A program made the position numbers and the translations under genes. Below are positions 1 to 13,435 of a DNA stretch of 64,000 nucleotides, piece after piece. The stretch is from NCBI GenBank assembly GCA_035079385.1, contig JAVHKY010000063.1:2211501-2275500 (forward strand), read 5' to 3'. The notes beneath the pieces are model-generated. The model was not told where the DNA came from and searched no databases. It worked only from the letters and a program-made list of their open reading frames with translations. The stretch comes from Aspidiotus rigidus. Taxonomy: Eukaryota; Arthropoda; Insecta; Hemiptera; Diaspididae. Position 1 is the first letter of the stretch; each line of letters starts with the position of its first letter.

Positions 1-164
1 CCTAGGTATATATTATCTGTATTATTATTCCAAATTCATATTTCTATTTATATTATATTTTCAGTTGTACCTGTATCTAATTACGAATATGATACCTAGG
101 CAAGTTTCATGCGTAAATAATGTTTTACCATTTGGGGGGCTTTTCAATAATGAAACCTAGGACG
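1..164. other. AT-rich sequence with three CCTAGG sites
   Basis: No coding sequence is seen. The palindrome CCTAGG occurs at 1-6, 95-100 and 156-161. The first two lie in inverted context (CCTAGGTAT at 1-9 and ATACCTAGG at 92-100), so they could be the ends of a very small foldback insert. This is a weak observation. Confidence 0.3.
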
Positions 165-180
165 GCTTAGATTTTACTTC

Positions 181-644
181 TGTAGATAAGGCCTTTGATA
201 GTTTTATAGCAAAATATAACGCTCTCAAGAGTCAATGCACCGAATCTAAGCAGATAAAAATTACAAAAAATAGAGATAAGAAGAGAGCTCCTCGGCTATC
301 CGATAAAATGCATCAATTAAACCTGCTTAAAAATGAATTTTACAGGATCTTGAGGAAAAATCGAAATTCTGATGCGACTACTGTCGAGATAAAACTAAAT
401 TTAAAGCTATTAGTTCGCAGCTAGTTAAACGAATAAGGCACAACAAAATGAAATATTATAATGGTCTCTTAGATTGTCAAACGCCCAAAGAATACTGGAA
501 GCTACTGCAAAATGTATATAAGAGGAATAACACTCGATGTAGTACTCCAATTATCTTATATATGATGAAAATGGCATAGAAGTTTCAGATCCTGGTACAA
601 TTGTTACTGGACTCAATAAGCATTATGCAACTGTAGCCGAGTAG
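181..644 (+). pseudogene. LINE ORF2 fragment, linker between endonuclease and RT
   Basis: Translation gives a basic, lysine-rich stretch in three successive frames. It starts near DKAFDSFIAKYNALKS. A frameshift near 400 leads into KYYNGLLDCQTPKEYWKLLQ, and another near 550 leads into YDENGIEVSDPGTIVTGLNK, with a stop at 642-644. The order KEYWKxL, then DENG, then SDPxxI..xxLNxH/Y is typical of the linker between endonuclease and reverse transcriptase in LINE ORF2 proteins (family knowledge). The clade cannot be fixed from this linker. The last 100 bases are repeated at 8035-8137. It runs opposite to the R4/Dong-like relic that follows, so the two are separate elements joined near 645. Confidence 0.6.
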
Positions 645-645
645 G

Positions 646-1203
<558 letters not shown>

Positions 1204-1575
1204 CCCCGTAAGGTACCACCTTGACGCGGTGGGGGGGCCTACGTGGTGTGTCGTCTGTGCTCTGATGGTGGCGTGCTCTGGGCTGTGGCTTTGCTGGGCG
1301 TTGGCGGGCTTGTGGATGGGTGACAGGCGAGTGTGCGGCACAGATTTGAATGAGTGGGATGATGAATGAATGAAGAGGTCCGGTTCCGGTGCCACTGACT
1401 GGGCTGACCCCCCGGGCTGTGCGTCACCTGGAACTGAGGGGTTCATTGGCAGAACAGGCTGACCGCGTGGGCTGCTACATGAACTCTGTCTCGCGCGAGT
1501 AGTTGCGGTCTGGGCGTGCTGACCGGGCTGACCACCTGGGATGCGCGGCCGGACCTATAAACTAGGATGGCGTCT

Positions 1576-1707
1576 TGTGCCGGGTTGGTGCACATTGGGG
1601 TGGCTCCGGTGGGTTCCCTCCATGGTGTGGCGTCTTGTGCCTTATGGTGCTGCGCTGTGCCGGGTGGGTGCGTACTGGGTCTGCTCCGGTGGGTGCCTTC
1701 TCTGGTG
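1576..1707 (+). repeat. Two ~52-bp direct repeats in the LINE 5' UTR, offset 80 bp
   Basis: TGTGCCGGGTTGGTGC at 1576 recurs as TGTGCCGGGTGGGTGC at 1656. Both are followed by CTCCGGTGGG and then CCATGGTG or TCTGGTG. The repeated GCGTCTTGTGCC at 1571 and 1631 belongs to the same pattern. Confidence 0.6.
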
Positions 1708-2080
1708 CTTGACTGAGCTGAGTTGTCTGGTACCCTTGTGAATGCTCGGGTACTGGACTTGAGTGGCGAATGTGAGGTAGTGAGGTGTTGGCTGCGACTG
1801 TTTCACTTCTGTCTACTTCTGGTCGGCGTTTGGTGGGGTTATGGTTTGGTGGTGGGTTGCTGTTGGGGTGCGGGTGGGGCGCTACAACTAAGAGTACTAG
1901 GAGAAGGATACTCCGAGGCTAATTAAACCGTAGGGAAGGAAACCCTATAATTTTTAAAAAAAACCACCTGTCTCCTTGCAGGCTAGGGCACGGGCTCATA
2001 GGATAAGGGAAGGACAACCCCGACAGAAAACCGTCAACTGGTGTAGGCAGTCACACCTGCATCAGGATCATCTTCATGTG

Positions 2081-2207
2081 TGGGGTTACGTACTGTCTGG
2101 TGGCACTCACGTCCTGTATGAATGGGGTTACGTACTGCTTTCATAGCAATCACGTCCTGTTTGTATGGGGTTACGTATTGTCATCTGGGCTTTCACGTCC
2201 CACACCA
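2081..2207 (+). repeat. Three ~42-bp tandem repeats in the LINE 5' UTR
   Basis: Units start at 2081, 2123 and 2166 (periods 42 and 43). Each opens with TGGGGTTACGTA(C/T)TG and closes with (T)CACGTCC. Repeated leader units of this kind are common in LINE promoters (family knowledge). A promoter role is inferred. Confidence 0.8.
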
Positions 2208-2418
2208 CTCACTCCCTGGCCCTGGTGAAGTTTCCCACCAGTGACTGGGGTAGGAGAAGGACAACTCTGAAATGAAAACCCGGTCATAGCCGTAAGGTAC
2301 GCCTTTCCCTGTGAGGACCAAGCAGCTCGCGGGGAAAGTATGGTTCTGCAAGATGATCTGGGAAGGCGGAAGCAGCTTCTCAGATGACGCCTCACACTGC
2401 AACTATTTTATTTTACAG

Positions 2419-4482
2419 ATGACAATGACGAACGATGAAAAAAATGGTGCCGTTTCGGATACGGCAAGCCGGCTCCTCACGCTGACGCGCTCAGGCGGCG
2501 AGGGGTCGGGGGGTTATGTCCCCGAATCCAACGATGAGGCAAGTAATAGGTCAAATGCGATCGGCCAAGACGATGGCGAGGTGCTCAGTCGATCCCAGGA
2601 AGAGGAGACCAAAAAGTCCAAGGAGGTCACTACCATCACGCGACCACCGGGAACTCCTGAGGGGTTAGACGAAGTTTTTGTCACCCCTCTTGCTAAGGTA
2701 AAGCAATGCCACACTAGGAAGAGGTTGCGGGCTAACTCCTTCACCTCCCCTATTAAGACAAGCTCTGAGGATGAGCTGACGGAAGAGGAAGGTTTGTTCC
2801 TTGGTAAGATACCAAACCTTCCGAACGCAAAAATGAAGTCTGCAATGAAGAAGCTTCAGAACCATTGCAAGAAACTCATGGAGAGAGATATTGCGCGCGA
2901 AGCTGAGGCCAAAGCAGCGCGGAGGAGCGCAATTGCGATGAAGGAGAAGGTCGATGGATCACAAAAAGTGGCCCACCTCTCTGAGAAGGATCAACCAGTG
3001 CACACTCAGCTCCTCGAAGAAATAAGGTCCCTCAAGGCGGCAAATTTCAAGCTAGCAGAGCAAGTGAAAAAGCTTCTCGCTCATCAAAAGAAGGCGGAAG
3101 AGGAAAAGATGAAGAACCTTCAAGAGCTGAAGAAGATTAAGGCCGAGAATACCCTGTTAAAGGAGAACATGGTTGGTATGCACACAGAGCTGCAAAGGCT
3201 TGCTCGGCTGCAGCAGCATAGCCAGGCATCATCACCACCACCACCTGTGTTACAGAGTGGCAGTGGCTTGCAGGAGTCTGAGAAGGCAAAGCAGATAAGA
3301 CCGCAGAAATTATCTGCTAAACCATTGCTGAGTACACCCCAGCAGAAGAATCTGCAAGCGCAACAACGGCAGCAGCAAGGGCAACTGCAACAACGGCATA
3401 AGCAGCAGCAATCGCAGCAACCGCAACTGCAACCGCGACCGCAACTGCAGCCACGACTGCAACCGCTTCCACAACTGCAGCCACGACCGCAACCGCTTCC
3501 GCAACTGCAGCCACGACCGCAACCGCTTTCGCAACTGCAACCGCCACAGCAACTGCAGCGACAGGAGCTGCAACTACATCAGCCGCAACAGCCTGTGCCT
3601 ATCTTGGAAGAAGGTGCCACCTGGAGCCAGGTAGTGCGTCGACGTCGCACCAACCCTCCCACTGTGCCTAGTAGGCCGGAAGATGGCAAAAGGATGCCCA
3701 ACGCAAAGAAACTGCAGCTCCTCCAGAAGAGACGCCCACGAGGTGGGGCCGTGATACTGAGGAAGACCTCAGAAGAGGTGAGGTACGCCGACCTCCTTAA
3801 GGAAGCGCGCCAGAAGTTGTCCCCAGCGGAATTTGGCTTGACACCAGTCAAGACAAGGTATACCGCAAAAGGGGAGATGATTATTGAGCTGAAAGGGGCG
3901 GACTCCAACAACAAGAATGTCGCGGAGTTTGCGGCAAAGCTGAAAGAAGTGCTGGGGAATGGAACTGATGTCCGAGAACCCCAACGACAGACGGGACTCC
4001 TGATCTTGGACATCGAGGAGTCGGTGACTGTCGAAGAGATCCGGACTGCCCTGAAGATTGGTGCAGAAGATAAGGTCCAATGTAGGCCCGCAAGTCGTGG
4101 CTGCCAAACAGCCCAAGTTCAGCTGGGCATACAGAGGGCGATGGAGATACTCAAAGAGGGCAAGGCCAAGATTGGCTGGAGCATCTGTCGAGTAATCTCA
4201 TTGGAGAGGAAAACCTTGCAGCCAAGGTGTTACAAGTGCCTACGGCGCGGACATATGGCTGCCACCTGCACCAATGAAAGCATCGGCTCGAGATGCTACA
4301 GATGTGGAGCGGAAGGACATGTGATCCGGGATTGTCAACGGGAGCCCAAATGCCCCGTATGCAGCCAGGCTGAAGGTCGTGACACTGGTCACATTTTGGG
4401 TAGCCAAGGGTGCCTTGGTGCTGTCCTACAGCCAGCCCGCAAGACCCAACCTAGAGGGCGAAGAGGACCAACGGCCTCCTAA
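2419..4482 (+). CDS. LINE ORF1: gag-like nucleic-acid-binding protein
   Basis: Encodes the RNA-binding ORF1 protein of the R1-clade element, which packages the transcript into a ribonucleoprotein. I start it at the ATG at 2419 (MTMTNDEKNG, 687 aa). The frame is open from an ATG at 2311, which would add 36 residues of unlikely composition. Order of parts, from residue 1 at 2419: an acidic, Ser/Thr-rich N-terminus; a charged coiled coil at about 195-265 (heptad-like L/I/M positions); a Q/P-rich low-complexity segment at about 305-395, made of repeated QLQPRPQ-type units; a globular basic region at about 400-590; then three zinc knuckles. The knuckles are CYKCLRRGHMAATC at 604, CYRCGAEGHVIRDC at 626, and a variant C-x2-C-x9-H-x6-C at 645-665. 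The stop overlaps the ORF2 start by one base (TAATG), so ORF2 is probably translated by stop-start coupling. Confidence 0.92.
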   Translation: MTMTNDEKNGAVSDTASRLLTLTRSGGEGSGGYVPESNDEASNRSNAIGQDDGEVLSRSQEEETKKSKEVTTITRPPGTPEGLDEVFVTPLAKVKQCHTRKRLRANSFTSPIKTSSEDELTEEEGLFLGKIPNLPNAKMKSAMKKLQNHCKKLMERDIAREAEAKAARRSAIAMKEKVDGSQKVAHLSEKDQPVHTQLLEEIRSLKAANFKLAEQVKKLLAHQKKAEEEKMKNLQELKKIKAENTLLKENMVGMHTELQRLARLQQHSQASSPPPPVLQSGSGLQESEKAKQIRPQKLSAKPLLSTPQQKNLQAQQRQQQGQLQQRHKQQQSQQPQLQPRPQLQPRLQPLPQLQPRPQPLPQLQPRPQPLSQLQPPQQLQRQELQLHQPQQPVPILEEGATWSQVVRRRRTNPPTVPSRPEDGKRMPNAKKLQLLQKRRPRGGAVILRKTSEEVRYADLLKEARQKLSPAEFGLTPVKTRYTAKGEMIIELKGADSNNKNVAEFAAKLKEVLGNGTDVREPQRQTGLLILDIEESVTVEEIRTALKIGAEDKVQCRPASRGCQTAQVQLGIQRAMEILKEGKAKIGWSICRVISLERKTLQPRCYKCLRRGHMAATCTNESIGSRCYRCGAEGHVIRDCQREPKCPVCSQAEGRDTGHILGSQGCLGAVLQPARKTQPRGRRGPTAS

Positions 4483-7400
4483 TGGCAGGGACGCTCAAGT
4501 TCCTGCAGGCCAATCTTCAGCACTGCGAACTGGCCCAGGATCTTCTCTGGCAGTTTGTAGCTGAAGAGGGAACGCACATTGTAATTGCCAGTGAGTATTA
4601 CAATGTTGCGAAAAGAAAAGGATGGTACACAGACCGTACTGGCTTAGCGGCCATTGGTGTTTGCCCAGAGTGTCCGATTGCTCCGGGAGAGGTTGAAAGA
4701 GGGGAGGGGTATGTTGCTGTGAAGATGGCCGACATGGTTGTCTACAGTTGCTACTTCTCCCCGAATCGCCCCTTCCCGGAGTTTGAGGACTTCTTGAAGA
4801 AATTAGAAGAAAGCTTATCCAGATGGCAAGGTGAAAAATTCATAGTGGCTGGCGATTTTAATGCCAAGTCAGAAGAGTGGCGATCAGGCCGTACGGACAT
4901 CCGTGGGTATGCCTTGGGGGAGTGGATTGCTTACAATCGACTGGAAACAGTCAATGTCGGCAACACTCCTACCCGAGTGCATCAAGGATATGGGTCCATT
5001 ATTGATATCACCTTTGCCTCAGAGAGCCTAGCCCGAAAAATAGAAGGCTGGGCGGTACTGGACAAGGACCTTTCTGGGAGCGACCACCGGTGTATCGGCT
5101 TCTCCATCCGCCGGGAAGTCGAGGTCGCTGCTCCACAAAAGCTGGTAAGAAAGTGGGCCGTTAGGAAGCTGAATAGCGACCGTTTGAAGGCTAGCTATCT
5201 TGCTCTCACATGGGATCAAGAAGAAGAGCAAGAAGGCAATGCGGAGGTGGCAGCGGAGAGGATGATCAAGACTGTCACCAAAGCTTGCGATGTAGCCATG
5301 CCCAGGCAAGGTCCACCAAAGAAGAGGAGGGCTGTTTACTGGTGGACCGACAAGATTGCCAATTTGAGAAAAGAGTGCAACCGTCAGCGCCGGATATACC
5401 AGCGTAGTAGTGGCCGCGAAGGGGCGCGGGCGGTTGCACCCGAATACCAGCTGGCTCGTAAAAGGCTGAAGAAGGCCATCAAGGACAGCAAGAGTGCTGC
5501 ATGGCGAGAGCTATGTGAGATGGCAGATGACGACCCATTTGGAAAGCCTTATAAGTTAGTGCTGAAGAAGCTCAAAGGCCTCTCAGCAATGAGCCGAATG
5601 GAGCCGGATGTTGTGGGTCAAATCATTGATGGCTTGTTCCCACAGCAGCCACCACCAATGGTAACGCTACCAATAGTAGAAGAGGATGGTATATCCCTCC
5701 TAGGCACCGAGGAGGTTGATGCAGCAGTCAATAGACTGCGGGGTAAGTATTGGAAGGCTCCAGGCCCGGATGAGATTCCAAATCCAGTCTGGAGCGCCAT
5801 ACATTCAGTTGACCCAGCACTGCTTGTTGATACATTCAATGCGGCAATTGTTGGGGGACTGTTCCCTGTGCGATGGAAGAAAGCCAGGCTAGCGTTGATC
5901 GATAAGAAGGATAAACCACCTGGTCTACCATCCTCTTATCGTCCACTTTGTCTGCTAGACAATGTCGGGAAACTTCTAGAAAGAGTGATAGCCAATCGTT
6001 TGGAGAGCTATCTGAAGGAAAGAGATATAATCTCTGATAGCCAGTACGGTTTTCAAACTGGACGCTGCACATCAGATGCTGGGATCCGGCTGAAGAGGAT
6101 AGCCAAGTCAGCGATTGATATGCGCCAGTTTTGCGCAGCCGTCAGCCTCGACATAAGAAATGCGTTCAATTCAATTCCATGGAAGATGATATTGGAAGCT
6201 CTTGTGAACGCAGGAGTGCCCGCATACCTGCTCAGGATGATCAGCAGCTATCTTAGCTGCCGTGAAATCCAAGCAGAGACGTCTGCTGGTACAGTAAAGC
6301 GCCCTGTTACTTGTGGGGTGCCGCAGGGGTCGGTCCTTGGGCCGCTTTTGTGGTGCGTCGCATTTAACGGAATCTTTAAGGTGAAGCTGCCACCGGGGGT
6401 TAAGCTTATCTGCTATGCGGATGACACCCTGGTGGTATGCACTGCCGAAACAACTGTAGCGGTGGAGAGCAGGGTAAACCGGGCCCTAGAGGATGTGACG
6501 CGTTGGATCGAGTCGGCTGGACTTGAACTAGCAGCAAGTAAGACGGAGGCCATTTTATTCACGACCCGTCGGAAGTTCAAGCCACCCGCCTTTCGCCTGC
6601 GAGGTGTGGAAATTGAAACCAAGAAGCAAATGAAATACCTGGGCATCTGGTTTGACTCAACGCTGAGATTCAGGCACCATTTCCTGATGGCAGCGGAAAA
6701 GGCGGGCCGGGTAGTTGGTTACCTAAGCCGCCTGATGAGGAACCTAGGAGGACCGAGAGAAGCAAGGAGAAGGATCATGATGAGCACCGCCTTGTCGATC
6801 CTCCTATACGGTGCGCCAGTATGGGCCGACTGCATGAAGATACCATACCGAAGAAGAGAGATGGTAAAGATCCAACGAAGAGCTGCGCTGAGGTGTGTTA
6901 GTGCCTACCGCACTGTCTCGACGGAGGCTCTTTGTGTATTAGCACGTTCACCACCAATCGAGCTCCTTGCTGAGGAGAGAGCGGTGGTGTTCGAAGCAAA
7001 GAAGAGAACGACGACCAACCGAGAAGCTTTACGGGTCAAGCAGGAGGCCAGGCGCTCCTTGCTTGTAAAGTGGAAAGAAAGAATTGCCCAGAGTGAGCTG
7101 GGTACATGGACAACCCGTGTGCTAATACGCGACCTTGATGAGTGGATGAGCCGACACCATGGTCAGCTGAACTTTCACCTGACGCAGGTGTTAAGCGGCC
7201 ATGGCTGCTTCAACAAGTACCTTTACGAGAAGTTAAGGAAAGTTGAGCAGGCAACGTGTTCGCACTGTAACCAAGGGCGGGATGATGGACCACAACACAC
7301 CTTATTTGAGTGTGAGGCGTGGAGGCGTGAGCGGGACGAGCTTAGTCGGTCTCTCCAAGAGATCGGGGTAGATGAAGCGCTCGACCCGAGTAGCCTGGTA

Positions 7401-7592
7401 CCCACCATGCTAGGTTCCGAAGAAGCATGGAACCAGGTGTCTGCATTTGCGGCCACCATCATGAAGAGGAAGATGGACCAGGAATGGAATAGGCAAATGC
7501 AGAACCACGCTATGGCCTACTCAACACCTGTGTACCATCAACATCCAGATCTGCAGGAAGAAGAGGAAGAAGGATACCATCCAGATTGTTAG
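4482..7592 (+). CDS. LINE ORF2: endonuclease-reverse transcriptase
   Basis: A polyprotein of 1036 aa that nicks the target and copies the element RNA by target-primed reverse transcription. The N-terminal endonuclease/exonuclease/phosphatase domain (about 4-230) shows LQANLQHCELAQDLL, GDFNAKSEEW at 124, IIDITFAS and GSDHR near 199. The reverse transcriptase (about 405-700) shows LRGKYWKAPGPDEIP, SYRPLCLLDNVGKLLERVI, DIRNAFNSIPW at 557, GVPQGSVLGPLLW at about 612 and the catalytic YADD at 645-648. A basic thumb/connection region follows. Near the end is a zinc-knuckle-like C926-x2-C929-x9-H939-x4-C944, as in R1-clade ORF2 proteins. All key residues are present and the frame is intact. The ATG at 4482 lies in the TAATG overlap with ORF1, with no separate leader. 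Confidence 0.95.
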   Translation: MAGTLKFLQANLQHCELAQDLLWQFVAEEGTHIVIASEYYNVAKRKGWYTDRTGLAAIGVCPECPIAPGEVERGEGYVAVKMADMVVYSCYFSPNRPFPEFEDFLKKLEESLSRWQGEKFIVAGDFNAKSEEWRSGRTDIRGYALGEWIAYNRLETVNVGNTPTRVHQGYGSIIDITFASESLARKIEGWAVLDKDLSGSDHRCIGFSIRREVEVAAPQKLVRKWAVRKLNSDRLKASYLALTWDQEEEQEGNAEVAAERMIKTVTKACDVAMPRQGPPKKRRAVYWWTDKIANLRKECNRQRRIYQRSSGREGARAVAPEYQLARKRLKKAIKDSKSAAWRELCEMADDDPFGKPYKLVLKKLKGLSAMSRMEPDVVGQIIDGLFPQQPPPMVTLPIVEEDGISLLGTEEVDAAVNRLRGKYWKAPGPDEIPNPVWSAIHSVDPALLVDTFNAAIVGGLFPVRWKKARLALIDKKDKPPGLPSSYRPLCLLDNVGKLLERVIANRLESYLKERDIISDSQYGFQTGRCTSDAGIRLKRIAKSAIDMRQFCAAVSLDIRNAFNSIPWKMILEALVNAGVPAYLLRMISSYLSCREIQAETSAGTVKRPVTCGVPQGSVLGPLLWCVAFNGIFKVKLPPGVKLICYADDTLVVCTAETTVAVESRVNRALEDVTRWIESAGLELAASKTEAILFTTRRKFKPPAFRLRGVEIETKKQMKYLGIWFDSTLRFRHHFLMAAEKAGRVVGYLSRLMRNLGGPREARRRIMMSTALSILLYGAPVWADCMKIPYRRREMVKIQRRAALRCVSAYRTVSTEALCVLARSPPIELLAEERAVVFEAKKRTTTNREALRVKQEARRSLLVKWKERIAQSELGTWTTRVLIRDLDEWMSRHHGQLNFHLTQVLSGHGCFNKYLYEKLRKVEQATCSHCNQGRDDGPQHTLFECEAWRRERDELSRSLQEIGVDEALDPSSLVPTMLGSEEAWNQVSAFAATIMKRKMDQEWNRQMQNHAMAYSTPVYHQHPDLQEEEEEGYHPDC

Positions 7593-8034
7593 GGCCTTTA
7601 TAGTTGTTGAAAGAATCTCGCGTTTATATGGTTGCTCCGCGTCCTCTATTCCGGTGAACGTACTACGGTACGTTCACTGTTCATACGAATATGTCTAACG
7701 AGCACCATACAGTGAGATTCACGCAACAGCGACTTATTACGCCTGGTGTGATGTGATAGTGTCGTTTTTGTGACGTGAGTGCGTTCTCTAGTGCTGTTTC
7801 TTTTTTGTGCGTGCCAGGGGGGCATCGCAGCTTGGCGGTTGTCAAAGCAACTTGGCAGTTGCCGAGTAGAAGAGGGGGTTCGCGTAGGAGATTCCTCCTT
7901 CACTGAAGTTATACCCGAAAGGGTCGATTCCGGTGTTGGAGGAAACAATATTAAATGCATACGCAACCCGCACCTACTCCATTATGGATGACGGGCGGTG
8001 CTGCACATGCGACACACAAGAAAAAAAAAAAAAA
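7593..8034 (+). other. LINE 3' UTR and poly(A) tail
   Basis: About 430 bases follow the ORF2 stop, and a run of 14 A ends at 8034, directly against the downstream target repeat. The sequence holds no ORF that I regard as real. In LINEs the 3' UTR is the region the reverse transcriptase engages to start target-primed synthesis. Confidence 0.85.
7654..7677 (+). ncRNA. 3' UTR stem-loop of the LINE
   Basis: GTGAACGTAC (7654-7663) and GTACGTTCAC (7668-7677) form a perfect 10-bp stem with a TACG tetraloop. It lies about 60 bases after the ORF2 stop. A role in recognition by the reverse transcriptase is possible but only inferred. Confidence 0.6.
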
Positions 8035-9045
<1,011 letters not shown>

Positions 9046-9060
9046 TTATTATTTATTATC

Positions 9061-13211
<4,151 letters not shown>

Positions 13212-13435
13212 CACGGAGAAAAAACTATGGTAACTTTGACTAAGAACATAGTAAAGCCGGTCCAGTCACGATTTTTTAGTAAAAACAACTGAGCAATTTC
13301 AGTAATATTTAGTTTTATTCACTACTTTTTCTCGTAAGTATAACTATATTTTTCAGTCGTTATAACCATAATCTTCGACTGGACCGGCTTTACTATGTTT
13401 TTTAGTTAAAAGTACCACCAAAATTTTTCTCAGTG
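13212..13435. mobile_element. MITE with ~65-bp terminal inverted repeats
   Basis: The left end starts CACGGAGAAAAA. The right end closes TTTTTCTCAGTG, whose complement reads CACTGAGAAAAA. The inner part of the arms shares AACATAGTAAAGCCGGTCCA, then GTC on both sides. The interior of about 90 bp is AT-rich and non-coding. The structure is that of a non-autonomous DNA transposon. No clear target-site duplication was seen and the superfamily is not assigned. Confidence 0.8.

Larger units (their letters stand above)
1204..2418 (+). promoter_or_regulatory. 5' UTR / internal promoter region of the LINE
   Basis: GC-rich, G-skewed leader between the target repeat and ORF1. Apparent ORFs here are short and repetitive, and I do not regard them as genes. 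LINEs of this clade are transcribed from promoters inside the element, so the promoter should lie here, but no core motif could be assigned. Two tandem arrays lie within it (1576-1707 and 2081-2207). ATTTTACAG directly before the ORF1 ATG resembles a splice acceptor, but no matching intron was recognised. Confidence 0.6.
1204..8034 (+). mobile_element. Complete R1-clade (SART/TRAS-like) non-LTR retrotransposon
   Basis: A 6.8-kb element with all parts of a full-length LINE: a 1.2-kb GC-rich 5' UTR, a gag-like ORF1 with three CCHC knuckles, ORF2 with an apurinic-type endonuclease, reverse transcriptase and terminal CCHC, a 3' UTR of about 430 bp and a poly(A) tail of 14 A. Both ORFs are open with no stop or frameshift, so the copy looks young and possibly competent. 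ORF1 and ORF2 meet in TAATG, the translational-coupling arrangement known from SART1. GC content and codon use stand out sharply from the AT-rich surroundings. It interrupts an R4/Dong-like relic, and a direct repeat of about 655 bp flanks it with ends matching the element ends. Clade placement below R1-like needs a phylogeny. Confidence 0.9.

Noticed and set aside
3310..3573. Minus-strand Leu/Arg- and Ala/Val-rich ORFs
   Set aside because: Antisense of the Q/P-rich repeat in LINE ORF1.
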